64,000 bases of DNA from Nocardioides panacisoli (GTDB lineage Bacteria > Actinomycetota > Actinomycetes > Propionibacteriales > Nocardioidaceae). The notes below the pieces were generated by a model, which made no database searches, was not told where the DNA came from, and worked only from the letters and a program-made list of their open reading frames with translations. The stretch spans positions 992,001-1,056,000 of the forward strand of contig NZ_CP080409.1 of assembly GCF_019448235.1 (NCBI RefSeq), given 5' to 3'. A program made the position numbers and the translations under genes. Shown here piece after piece: positions 39,006-46,928 of the stretch (position 1 is its first letter; every line of letters begins with the position of its first letter).

Positions 39006-39271
39006 TCACACCGCTCATCACGATGCCCGGCGGTTGGGAACTCATCGTCATCGTGCTGGTGCTCGTGTTGCTGTTCGGCGCACGCAAGCTGCCCGAGCTC
39101 GCGCGCGGCACCGGTCAGGCACTCCGCATCTTCAAGGCCGAGACCAAGGGCCTCACCGACGACGACTCCGACAAGCGGGACGAGCTCCCGCCCTCGCAGT
39201 CGACGGACGCGTCCGGGACCGACACCTCCTCGGAGTCCAACCCGTCGCAGGCCGACGGCAACGGTCGCTGA
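39002..39271 (+). CDS. tatA: Twin-arginine translocase subunit TatA
   Basis: An 89-residue protein with one short membrane helix (WELIVIVLVLVLLF), the hinge GARKLPELARGTGQALRIFK forming the amphipathic helix, and an acidic Ser-rich tail. It multimerises to form the Tat pore. GAGGA lies 6 nt upstream of the ATG; another in-frame ATG at 39023 would still leave the whole membrane helix. Confidence 0.95.
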   Translation: MITPLITMPGGWELIVIVLVLVLLFGARKLPELARGTGQALRIFKAETKGLTDDDSDKRDELPPSQSTDASGTDTSSESNPSQADGNGR

Positions 39272-39289
39272 TCGGTCCACCCGACCCCC

Positions 39290-40135
39290 GTGGCCCGTTC
39301 CGCCCTGCTCTCGCTCTTCTCCGTCAAGCCGCACCACCCCATCGGCGCCGATGGCAAGATGGCGCTGTCGGACCACCTGCGTGAGCTGCGCGCCCGTCTG
39401 CTGAAGAGCGCAGCGCTCATGGCGCTGCTCTTCGTGGTGGCGCTGTTCCTCTTCGACCAGATCTACGGCATCGTCGACCGCCCGTACCAGACCGCGCGCG
39501 ACGTGCTCGAGGCCAAGCAGGGCGCCGAGACCATCCCGACGACCGGTGGACCGGGCGGCGGCTTCCTGCTCTACTTCAAACTGTGCGGGCTGGCAGCGCT
39601 GATCGCGTCGAGCCCGTTCTGGCTCTACCAGATCTGGGCGTTCATCCTCCCCGGCCTGCACCCCAACGAACGCCGGTGGAGCCGTATCTTCACCACCATC
39701 GCCGGACCGCTGTTCATGGTCGGCATCGTGCTGGGCTACATCACCCTGCCCAAGGGACTGGAGATCCTCATCGGGTTCAACCCCGAGGGCGTGACCAACC
39801 TCGTCGAGTACAACGACTACCTGACCTTCTTCAGCCGCACCCTACTGGCGTTCGGCATCGCCTTCGAGATCCCGCTGTTCGTGGTGATGCTCAACTTCGC
39901 CGGCGTCCTGCGGGGCGCCTCGATCGGCGCCCACCGTCCGTGGATCATCATCGGCGTCTTTGTCTTCGCGGCCGTGATCACCCCGTCCGGCGACCCGTTC
40001 ACCATGACCTTCATGGCCGTCCCGATGCTCGTCCTGTTCGGCATCTCCGAGATCGTCGCACGCTGGAACGACAAGCGTCGCGCGCGCAACGACCCCTACG
40101 CCGGACTGTCCCCGGACGAGGCCTCCCCGCTGTGA
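39290..40135 (+). CDS. tatC: Twin-arginine translocase subunit TatC
   Basis: The 281-residue polytopic Tat receptor, six membrane helices. The N-terminal motif MALSDHLRELRARLLKSA contains the conserved HLxELRxR that reads the twin-arginine signal. The first periplasmic loop contains FLLYFKLCGLAALIASSPFWLYQIWAFILPGL with the buried Glu/Phe region, and YITLPKGLEIL follows. It starts at GTG 39290, with 18 bp to tatA, and overlaps the next gene by GTGA. Confidence 0.95.
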   Translation: MARSALLSLFSVKPHHPIGADGKMALSDHLRELRARLLKSAALMALLFVVALFLFDQIYGIVDRPYQTARDVLEAKQGAETIPTTGGPGGGFLLYFKLCGLAALIASSPFWLYQIWAFILPGLHPNERRWSRIFTTIAGPLFMVGIVLGYITLPKGLEILIGFNPEGVTNLVEYNDYLTFFSRTLLAFGIAFEIPLFVVMLNFAGVLRGASIGAHRPWIIIGVFVFAAVITPSGDPFTMTFMAVPMLVLFGISEIVARWNDKRRARNDPYAGLSPDEASPL

Positions 40136-40524
40136 GCGCGGCGTGGAGCGAGGTCGACCCGTTCGACCTGCCCGAGTGGCTGGGGGTGGAGCGGGTCACC
40201 TGGAGCCCGGACGAGGGGCTGGCGGGAGGCCTGGTCCTCGGCGCGCTGACCAGCGAGGACTCCGGCGAGCAGCTGCCCTGCGACCTGCTCGCGGCGGACC
40301 TCGCCCACCCGGTGCCGGTGGTTGCCGAGTCCGTCCGGGTGGAGGTCCACCGGGCGTGGTCACGTGACGAGGTGCTGCTGGCCAGCCGCGACGGGCGGCT
40401 GACCGTCGCCGCTCCCGGAACCGAGCCGAGCGTGGATCAGGTGCTGGAGATGCTGCGGCGCCTGGCGAAGGCGCTGGGCGCCTCACCCGAGCGGTTCGCC
40501 GCGCGCCTCTTCCTGCGTCGCTGA
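40132..40524 (+). CDS. Conserved hypothetical protein following tatC
   Basis: The 130-residue soluble protein starts in the GTGA overlap with tatC: (M)SAAWSEVDPFDLPEWLGVERVTWSPDEGL. It has no signal peptide or membrane segment. A predicted beta-rich middle (LVLGALTSEDSGEQLPCDLLAADLA; VRVEVHRAWSRDEVLLASRDGRLTVA) leads to a helical end (LEMLRRLAKALGASPERFAARLFLRR). I do not recognise a family with known function. Its last 88 bases are antisense to the end of the PhoD gene, and translational coupling to tatC is the main argument that it is real. Confidence 0.7.
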   Translation: MSAAWSEVDPFDLPEWLGVERVTWSPDEGLAGGLVLGALTSEDSGEQLPCDLLAADLAHPVPVVAESVRVEVHRAWSRDEVLLASRDGRLTVAAPGTEPSVDQVLEMLRRLAKALGASPERFAARLFLRR

Positions 40525-42239
40525 GACCGTTCGGGCGCGTCGAGGGAGAAGTCGGCCACCTGCTCCAGGCGTGGCCGTGCGTGGTCGTCGCCGTCCACGA
40601 CCCCGCGGGCCCACCACATGCGGAGGTCGCGGTCGTGCACCTCCAGGGTCGCGAGGTTGTTGTCGTACCACGGTCCGCGGACGTAGCTCCACCGCAGGAT
40701 CGGGCGGGGAGCCCGGGCCAGCAGCGCGACGCCGCGACCGAGCACGCCCGCGACGCCGTAGGACAGGAACGCGGTGGCGAAGCGCACGGGGCGCGGGAGT
40801 GGGTTGCGGATGGGGGAGCAGACCGCCTGCACGATGCGGCTCTGCAGGGGCGGCGCGCCTGCCCGGCGACGCGCGCGGCTGTGCTGCGCCTCGGAGACGT
40901 AGCTGTGGTGCACGTCCCCGGACAGGAACGTGACCGTGGCAGGGGCGGGCCCCCGGCGGCCGCTGGCGGTCTCCACGACCATTCGGCTGACCTCGGCGAA
41001 GCCGGCCTGGAAGGCGGCCCAGTGCTCGAGGTCGACGCCCTGTCGCAGGCGCTCGCCGAACCGGGCGGCGCGGTCCCCCCAGGCACCGGCCGCGAGTGCT
41101 TCGTTGAACGCCTCGAGGTGGTGCAACCCGCTGGCGAGGAGGAACGGCAACGAGGTCCCGAGCAGGAGGTGGTCGAAGCCGCCGCGGACCTGCTCGTCCA
41201 GCCACGCCATCTCCTCGTCGTCGATGATCGAGCGGCGACCGGGCTCCAGCACGCGCGCCGCGCGGGAGTCGACGACCACGAGTCGTGCCTGGTTGCCGAA
41301 GTCACGCACGAAGCTCCAGCGGTACGACGTCGGGTCCTGGTCGGCACGGTCGGCGAAGGCGTCGATCGCCTCGCTGAGATCCAGCTCCTCGGGACCCTCG
41401 TGGTCCAGCACGCGCCGCCACAGCGGGTCCAGGGCACGCTCGGTCGCGGTGAGGTTCCCCAGGTGCTGGTGGACCCAGTACGACGCCAGCCCGGCCACGA
41501 TCCGGTCGTGCCACCACGACGTCGCCTCCATCGCCCGTCGCCACGTGAGCGAGGTGTTCCAGTCGTCGCGGATGTCGTGGTCGTCGAAGATCATCGCAGT
41601 GGGGAGCGTGGAGAGCAGCCACCGGATCGCCGGGTCGGACCAGGCGAGCCGGTAGAGCTCGGCGTACTCCTCGTAGTCGCGCAACTCGTCCCACGGCGGC
41701 TCGTCGATGTCGCGCCGAGCGGTGATGAACGACCGCATCTCGGCGGTCGTCTCGTCGGCGTAGACCTGGTCACCGAGGAAGAGCAGCAGGTCCGGCCAGC
41801 GCGGCGCGCCGCCGTCGGGGTCCGCCTCGGCCGGGACGAGGTCCGCCATGCGCATGGCGTAGGCGCGCAGTGCGTCGACACCGTGGCTGCCGTTGCCCGC
41901 GGCGTCGTGGGGGACGCTGGTGCGGCAGGACCCGAAGGCGAGCCGCAGCGGCTCGGTCTCGTCGATCGTGGTGAGGACCGGGGGTGGGAAGGGGGAGCCC
42001 GGCTCCGGCCACACGGGAACGCCGTCCACCAGCACCTCGTAGGCCGTGGCGGCGCCGATCGGCAGCCCGTCGACGACCACCAGCGCGTAGTGGTGCCCGT
42101 GCACGGCGAACGTGGCGGCCTCGCCGGTCGCGTCGCCGGCGCGCACCTCGACCCGTGCAGCGGCCGCGGTCTCGACCCACACGGCCGCCGACGTGGCCTC
42201 GACACAGCGCACCAGCGGACCGAGCACGAGCGGGGACAC
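40437..42239 (-). CDS. PhoD-like metallophosphatase (alkaline phosphatase D family)
   Basis: A 600-residue protein with an N-terminal Ig-like domain (about 1-95) and a metallophosphatase domain. Metal-site motifs are GSCRTSVPHDA, LLLFLGDQVYADETTAEM, MIFDDHDIRDDWN and FLSGDVHHSYVSEA. No Tat or Sec signal peptide is visible, so it may be cytosolic, unlike Bacillus PhoD. GTG 42239 follows CAGACT by 6 nt; GTG 42245 is possible. The C-terminal 30 residues (RRRKRRAANRSGEAPS) are basic and overlap the tatC-operon gene on the other strand. The substrate is unknown. Confidence 0.86.
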   Translation of the reverse strand: MSPLVLGPLVRCVEATSAAVWVETAAAARVEVRAGDATGEAATFAVHGHHYALVVVDGLPIGAATAYEVLVDGVPVWPEPGSPFPPPVLTTIDETEPLRLAFGSCRTSVPHDAAGNGSHGVDALRAYAMRMADLVPAEADPDGGAPRWPDLLLFLGDQVYADETTAEMRSFITARRDIDEPPWDELRDYEEYAELYRLAWSDPAIRWLLSTLPTAMIFDDHDIRDDWNTSLTWRRAMEATSWWHDRIVAGLASYWVHQHLGNLTATERALDPLWRRVLDHEGPEELDLSEAIDAFADRADQDPTSYRWSFVRDFGNQARLVVVDSRAARVLEPGRRSIIDDEEMAWLDEQVRGGFDHLLLGTSLPFLLASGLHHLEAFNEALAAGAWGDRAARFGERLRQGVDLEHWAAFQAGFAEVSRMVVETASGRRGPAPATVTFLSGDVHHSYVSEAQHSRARRRAGAPPLQSRIVQAVCSPIRNPLPRPVRFATAFLSYGVAGVLGRGVALLARAPRPILRWSYVRGPWYDNNLATLEVHDRDLRMWWARGVVDGDDHARPRLEQVADFSLDAPERSQRRRKRRAANRSGEAPSAFARRRSISST

Positions 42240-42245
42240 GACCAC

Positions 42246-42251
42246 AGTCTG
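42246..42251 (-). promoter_or_regulatory. -10-like box of the PhoD gene
   Basis: CAGACT with 6 nt to GTG 42239 on the minus strand. Confidence 0.4.
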
Positions 42252-42258
42252 GCACGCG

Positions 42259-42264
42259 TAGGGT
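42259..42264 (+). promoter_or_regulatory. -10 box of the diacylglycerol kinase gene
   Basis: TAGGGT with 8 nt to GTG 42273; it lies 7 bp from the divergent PhoD box. Confidence 0.45.
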
Positions 42265-42272
42265 GGGCGATC

Positions 42273-43145
42273 GTGCGTCGTGAGATCGCTGTGCTGACCA
42301 ATCCCGCCGCCGGCCGTGGCCGCGCCGCGCGGGTGCGTGATGCCGCGCTGCCGCGACTGCACGGCGCCGGGTGGCGCACCCGCGAGCTGCAGGGTCGTGA
42401 CGCCGACGAGGCGGGCGACCTCGCCCGCGACGCCCTCGCGCGGGGAGCCGACGCCCTCGTGGTCTGCGGCGGTGACGGACTGGTCAACATCGGCCTCCAG
42501 GCGGTCGCGGGCACCGACGTCCCCCTCGGCCTGCTGCCCGCCGGCACCGGCAACGACGTCGCCCGCTACCTGGGGTTGCCCCGCGACGACACTCCCGCGG
42601 CGGTGCAACGCCTGCTGGCCTGGCGCCCGCGGCCGATGGACCTCGCGCGCTGCGGGGACCGCTACTTCGCCACGGTGCTCGCGGCCGGGTTCGACGCCGT
42701 CGTCAACGAGCGCGCCAACGCGATGCCGTGGCCGCGGGGCCAGATGCGCTACAACCTCGCCACGCTCGCCGAGCTGCGGACCTTCCGTCCCCGCTCCTAC
42801 CTCATCGACGTCGACGGCGAGGTGAGCAGGCTCGACGCGGTGCTGGTCGCGGTCGGCAACGGGCCGTCGTACGGCGGCGGGCTGCGCATCGCCCACGGCG
42901 CGGTCATCGACGACGGCCTGCTCGACGTGGTCGTGATGGGCCCGGTGAGCCGTCCCGACCTGCTGCGCACCTACCCGCAGCTGTTCTCCGGTGGCCACGT
43001 CCACCATCCCGCGTTCCGCCGGATCCGCGGACGCACGGTGACCGTCGCCGCGCCCGGCGTCGTCGGCTACGCCGACGGGGAGCGGTGGGGGCCGCTCCCA
43101 CTGACCGTCCACTCCGTTCCCGACGCAGTACAGGTGCTGGCATGA
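42273..43145 (+). CDS. Diacylglycerol kinase-family lipid kinase (DagK/YegS type)
   Basis: The 290-residue soluble lipid kinase would phosphorylate diacylglycerol to phosphatidic acid, recycling lipid. The N-terminal motif LTNPAAGRG and the nucleotide loop VVCGGDGLVNIGLQAV (usual GGDGT, here GGDGL) are present, with PLGLLPAGTGNDVARYLGLP as the next conserved block. The C-terminal beta-sandwich includes NGPSYGGGLRIAHGAVIDDGLLDVVV. It overlaps the helicase gene by ATGA. Confidence 0.9.
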   Translation: MRREIAVLTNPAAGRGRAARVRDAALPRLHGAGWRTRELQGRDADEAGDLARDALARGADALVVCGGDGLVNIGLQAVAGTDVPLGLLPAGTGNDVARYLGLPRDDTPAAVQRLLAWRPRPMDLARCGDRYFATVLAAGFDAVVNERANAMPWPRGQMRYNLATLAELRTFRPRSYLIDVDGEVSRLDAVLVAVGNGPSYGGGLRIAHGAVIDDGLLDVVVMGPVSRPDLLRTYPQLFSGGHVHHPAFRRIRGRTVTVAAPGVVGYADGERWGPLPLTVHSVPDAVQVLA

Positions 43146-45562
43146 CCCATCCGGTCCTCGACGAGTTCGCCGCGACCTACGACTTCCCGCTCGACGACTA
43201 CCAGCTCCAGGGCTGCCGTGAGCTCGAGGACGGCCGGGGCGTCCTGGTGGCCGCGCCCACGGGCGCCGGCAAGACGGTGGTGGGGGAGTTCGCCGTCCAT
43301 CTCGCACGCCGCGCCGGTCGCAAGTGCTTCTACACCACGCCCATCAAGGCGCTGTCGAACCAGAAGTACGCCGACCTGGTCGCGGTTCACGGCGAGGCCG
43401 AGGTCGGCCTCCTCACCGGCGACACCACGATCAACGGCGAGGCGCCCGTCGTGGTGATGACCACCGAGGTGCTGCGCAACATGCTCTACGCCGGGTCGCG
43501 CACGCTGCTCGACCTCGGCTACGTGGTGATGGACGAGGTCCACTACCTCGCCGACCGCTCCCGCGGCGCGGTGTGGGAGGAGGTCATCATCCACCTCCCG
43601 GAGTCGGTGGCACTGGTCTCGCTGTCAGCGACGGTGTCCAACGCCGAGGAGTTCGGCGAATGGCTGGCCGAGGTGCGCGGCGACACCGCGACCATCGTGG
43701 CCGAGAAGCGGCCCGTGCCGCTCTTCCAGCACGTCATGGTGGGCCGCAAGCTGCTGGACCTGTTCGCCTCCTCCGACGTCGACGCCGCGGCCGGCTTCGT
43801 GCGCGAGGACGCGCCGGTCAACGACGAGCTGCTGCGCATCGCCCGCGACGACTGGGCGGCCAGCCGGATGCGCGACCGACGCGCCCCGAAGGGCAAGCGC
43901 GGCCGGGGCGGCCCGGGCAACCGGCGCAACGTCGGCAACGGGCGTCGGGTGTGGATCCCCGGACGGATCGACGTCATCGACCAGCTCGAACGACACCGGC
44001 TGCTGCCGGCGCTGGTCTTCATCTTCTCCCGCGCCGGCTGCGACGGCGCCGTGCAGCAGTGCCTGGACGCCAACCTGCGGCTGACCACCCCCGAGGAGCG
44101 CGACGAGGCGATCGACCACGTCGAGGGGACGCTCGGCAGGCTCCCGGGCGCCGACCTGGAGGTGCTGGGCTACACCGACTTCCTCGACGCGGTGAGCCGG
44201 GGCGTCGCGGCCCACCACGCGGGCATGCTGCCGGCCTTCAAGAAGTGCGTCGAGGAGCTCTACCTCCGTGGGCTGGTCAAGGTGGTGTTCGCGACCGAGA
44301 CGCTCGCGCTGGGCATCAACATGCCCGCCCGCACCGTGGTCCTGGAGAAGCTCTCGAAGTGGAACGGCGAGAACCACGCCGACATCACGCCGGGGGAGTA
44401 CACCCAGCTCACCGGCCGTGCCGGACGCCGTGGCCTCGACACCGAGGGACACGCCGTCGTGCTCTGGCAGCCGGGGATGAACCCGAAGGAGGTCGCCGGC
44501 ATGGCCTCCACGCGCACCTATCCGCTCCGGTCCTCCTTCCGGCCCTCTTACAACATGGCGGTCAACCTGGTGCACTCCTACGGCCGTCACCGCTCCCGCG
44601 AGCTGCTGGAGCAGTCCTTCGCGCAGTTCCAGGCCGACCGCGCGGTCGTGGGGCTGGCACGCCGCCTGCGCAGGGCCGAGGACGCCCTGGCGGGCTACGC
44701 CGAGGCCGCGGAGTGCCACTTGGGCGACTTCATGGAGTACGCCGGTCTGCGGCGCGAGATCAACGACCTGGAGAAGGCGGGCAAGCGGGCGCGCTCCGGT
44801 GGCAAGCACCAGGACCGCAAGCGCAAGGAGGCCGAGAAGGCCCAGACGGTGCGCATCGCCAAGCTGCGCCGGACGATGAAGGCCCACCCCTGCCACGAGT
44901 GCGAGGACCGCGAGGACCACGCACGGTGGGCCGAGCGGTGGTTCCGGCTCGACAAGGACACCCGCACCCTCGCCCGTCGCATCGAACGGCGTACCAACAC
45001 CGTCGCACGCCAGTTCGACCGCGTGTGCGAGGTGCTGACCGTGCTCGGCTACCTCGACGGCGACACGGTGACCGAGCTGGGTCGCCCGCTCGCCCGGATC
45101 TACTCCGAGCTGGACCTGGTCGCCGCCGAGGCGTTGCGCACCGGGCTCTGGGACGACCTGACGCCCTCGGAGCTGGTCTCGGTGCTGTCGGTGCTGGTCT
45201 TCGAGGCCCGACGCCCCGACGACGCCGAGCCCCGCCTCCCGCGGGGTGCGGTCGCGGACCGCATCGCGGAGATGGCTCGACTCTCCGAGGAGCTGCACCG
45301 CGTCGAGAAGGACCACCGCCTGGACTTCCTGCGCCCGCTGGACGCCGGGTTCGCCTGGACCGCCTACCGCTGGGCGGAGGGGGACCCCGTGGACGAGTTG
45401 CTGCAGCGCGGTCGCTTCACCGCGGGCGACTTCGTGCGCCAGATGAAGCAGTTGGTGGACTTCACCGGCCAGGTCGCCGACGCGGCCGGCGACAGCCCGG
45501 TGCGGCGTACCGCCCGCGAGGGGGTCGACCTGATCCGTCGCGGCATCGTCGCCGCGGAGTGA
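43142..45562 (+). CDS. helY: HelY-type superfamily 2 RNA helicase (Ski2/Mtr4-like)
   Basis: An 806-residue ATP-dependent helicase. Motif I is APTGAGKTVVGEF (about residue 38), motif II is DEVHYLADRSRG, motif III LSATVSN, and motif VI TGRAGRRGLDTEG with the arginine finger. The start is FPLDDYQLQGCREL, the Q-like motif of Ski2 relatives. A basic inserted arch-like region (RAPKGKRGRGGPGNRRN; GKHQDRKRKEAEKAQ) suggests RNA handling. HelY sits near tatAC in many actinobacteria. A role in RNA turnover is inferred from family. Confidence 0.9.
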   Translation: MTHPVLDEFAATYDFPLDDYQLQGCRELEDGRGVLVAAPTGAGKTVVGEFAVHLARRAGRKCFYTTPIKALSNQKYADLVAVHGEAEVGLLTGDTTINGEAPVVVMTTEVLRNMLYAGSRTLLDLGYVVMDEVHYLADRSRGAVWEEVIIHLPESVALVSLSATVSNAEEFGEWLAEVRGDTATIVAEKRPVPLFQHVMVGRKLLDLFASSDVDAAAGFVREDAPVNDELLRIARDDWAASRMRDRRAPKGKRGRGGPGNRRNVGNGRRVWIPGRIDVIDQLERHRLLPALVFIFSRAGCDGAVQQCLDANLRLTTPEERDEAIDHVEGTLGRLPGADLEVLGYTDFLDAVSRGVAAHHAGMLPAFKKCVEELYLRGLVKVVFATETLALGINMPARTVVLEKLSKWNGENHADITPGEYTQLTGRAGRRGLDTEGHAVVLWQPGMNPKEVAGMASTRTYPLRSSFRPSYNMAVNLVHSYGRHRSRELLEQSFAQFQADRAVVGLARRLRRAEDALAGYAEAAECHLGDFMEYAGLRREINDLEKAGKRARSGGKHQDRKRKEAEKAQTVRIAKLRRTMKAHPCHECEDREDHARWAERWFRLDKDTRTLARRIERRTNTVARQFDRVCEVLTVLGYLDGDTVTELGRPLARIYSELDLVAAEALRTGLWDDLTPSELVSVLSVLVFEARRPDDAEPRLPRGAVADRIAEMARLSEELHRVEKDHRLDFLRPLDAGFAWTAYRWAEGDPVDELLQRGRFTAGDFVRQMKQLVDFTGQVADAAGDSPVRRTAREGVDLIRRGIVAAE

Positions 45563-46492
45563 TCAGCGGGCGGCCAGCTGCGCGGTGAGCCGCTCGGTCG
45601 GGGAGGCCAGGCTCCACTGCTCGGTCAGGGCGGCCAACCGGTCGGGGTCCACCGGCTCCCGGGGCAGCTCCGCCCCGGACCGGGGCAGGTCCAGGTCGCG
45701 CGCGACGGCGACGACCCGCGGGGCGACGGCGAGGTAGTCCCCGGCCGCGGCGATCTTGCTGCGCGGCCCCGGCGCGAGGTCGCTGTCGGGATCGGCGGCC
45801 GCGGCGCGGACCCCTTCGACGTCGCCGAAGCGCTGCAGCAGCGTGGCCGCGGTCTTCTCGCCCACGCCCTTCACGCCGGGCAGGCCGTCGGAGGCGTCGC
45901 CGCGCAGCGTGGCGAAGTCGGCGTACTGGTCGGCGCGGACGGCGTACTTGCCCTCCACCCACGCCTCGTCGACGCGCTCGTGGCGTCCCACGCCCTTGCC
46001 GACGTAGAGGATGCGCACGCCGGCCGCGTCGTCGACGAGCTGGAAGAGGTCGCGGTCTCCGGTGACCACGTCCACCGGCATGCCCGCGCCGGTGGCCAGG
46101 GTGCCGATGACGTCGTCGGCCTCGTAGCCCGGCGCACCAACGACGGCGATCCCGTACGCCGCCAGCACGTCGCGAATGATGGGCACCTGCGCCTCCAGCG
46201 GGTCGGGGACCTCCTCCACGTCGGTGCCGGTGGGCACCTCCTCGACCACGCGGTGGGCCTTGTAGGTCGGGATCAGGTCCACCCGCCACTGGGGGCGCCA
46301 GTCCTCGTCCCAGCAGCAGACCAGGTGGGTCGGCTGGTACTCCTCGACCAGCCGGGTGAGGTAGCCCAGCAGCCCGCGCACCGCGTTGACGTTCGTGCCG
46401 TCGGGAGCGAGGTGCTCGGGGGCCCCGAAGAAGGCCCGGAAGTACAGCGACGCGGTGTCGAGGAGCATCAGCCTGCTCGCGGAGTCGTTCAT
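45563..46492 (-). CDS. 5'-3' exonuclease (FEN/Pol I N-domain-like)
   Basis: A 309-residue nuclease of the PIN/FEN superfamily, a free-standing version of the DNA polymerase I 5' nuclease domain. Metal-binding acids appear in LMLLDTASLYFRAFFG, VCCWDEDWRPQWR, PGYEADDVIGTLA and VVTGDRDLFQLVDD. The helix-hairpin-helix is DGLPGVKGVGEKTAATLLQRFG. It removes RNA primers or flaps. ATG 46492 is chosen since TACGAT lies 7 nt upstream; ATG 46501 would add three residues. It ends one base after the helicase stop, on the other strand. Confidence 0.9.
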   Translation of the reverse strand: MNDSASRLMLLDTASLYFRAFFGAPEHLAPDGTNVNAVRGLLGYLTRLVEEYQPTHLVCCWDEDWRPQWRVDLIPTYKAHRVVEEVPTGTDVEEVPDPLEAQVPIIRDVLAAYGIAVVGAPGYEADDVIGTLATGAGMPVDVVTGDRDLFQLVDDAAGVRILYVGKGVGRHERVDEAWVEGKYAVRADQYADFATLRGDASDGLPGVKGVGEKTAATLLQRFGDVEGVRAAAADPDSDLAPGPRSKIAAAGDYLAVAPRVVAVARDLDLPRSGAELPREPVDPDRLAALTEQWSLASPTERLTAQLAAR

Positions 46493-46499
46493 CACCTGC

Positions 46500-46505
46500 A
46501 TCGTA
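46500..46505 (-). promoter_or_regulatory. -10 box of the exonuclease gene, leaderless
   Basis: TACGAT with 7 nt to ATG 46492 on the minus strand. Confidence 0.45.
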
Positions 46506-46641
46506 GGCGCTCGCCCGAGGTGCCCCGGCCCGGCGCGTCGCGCCCGACACGCCGACAACAGACGATTTTCGCGGACTTTTTCTCGCCGTCCGACCGGTCG
46601 CTGACCTGCTGGTTTGCGCATCGTCGCAGGTCATCGCGTGG

Positions 46642-46671
46642 TTGACAGGCAACAGCGGACCTCAGCACAGT
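46642..46671 (+). promoter_or_regulatory. Promoter with consensus -35 in a gene-free gap
   Basis: TTGACA (46642-46647), 18-nt spacer, CACACT-like -10 CACAGT (46666-46671). It is the only perfect TTGACA I noticed in an intergenic region here, and no open frame follows it closely. Confidence 0.45.
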
Positions 46672-46675
46672 ACGG

Positions 46676-46812
46676 GCATCGCTCACGCAGGTCGCGGCTC
46701 CCGACGCGGCGTCTGGGCGTCCGGTGGCTGGGGGAGCCACACCACCTCCTCCCGGCACGGGGCGCAGGACTCGAGTCGGCCCGTGAGAGCGACACGGAAG
46801 GACCCCGGTCCC
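46676..46812 (+). ncRNA. Candidate structured RNA upstream of lnt
   Basis: The gene-free stretch 46493-46916 holds this element. It begins just after the TTGACA promoter. A long-range helix closes it: GCTCACG (46681-46687) with CGTGAG plus a bulged GC (46782-46790). Inside lie GGTGGCT/AGCCAC(A)CC around a G5 loop (46723-46743) and the palindrome GACTCGAGTC (46768-46777). GGAAGGA follows the closing helix. GGGGGAGCCA, CGGGGCGCA and the final GGAAGGA are faintly reminiscent of the c-di-AMP (ydaO) riboswitch, but the match is weak. It could equally be a small RNA or an lnt leader; lnt has its own leaderless promoter 100 bases on. The part 46512-46640 is slightly AT-richer, and I see nothing else in it. 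Confidence 0.35.
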
Positions 46813-46916
46813 CCTAGACAACGCTCGTCCCCACGCCGCCACCGTGGTGCCGGGCGGCACGAAGGCGGCCGGGGTTCTTCCGTGGCCGCGCCGACCGGAG
46901 CGCTCGAGCCGCCCCC

Positions 46917-46922
46917 TAGGCT
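46917..46922 (+). promoter_or_regulatory. -10 box of lnt, leaderless
   Basis: TAGGCT, spacer GGGCCC, then GTG 46929. Confidence 0.6.
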
Positions 46923-46928
46923 GGGCCC

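Noticed and set aside
42240..43307. Extension of the PhoD frame to 956 codons
   Set aside because: It is antisense to the diacylglycerol kinase gene and low-complexity; the family N-terminus (Ig-like strand) begins at 42239.
46676..46812. Firm call of a c-di-AMP riboswitch
   Set aside because: Only short likenesses (GGGGGAGCCA, CGGGGCGCA, GGAAGGA) are present and the conserved cores I recall are missing; kept only as an untyped RNA candidate.
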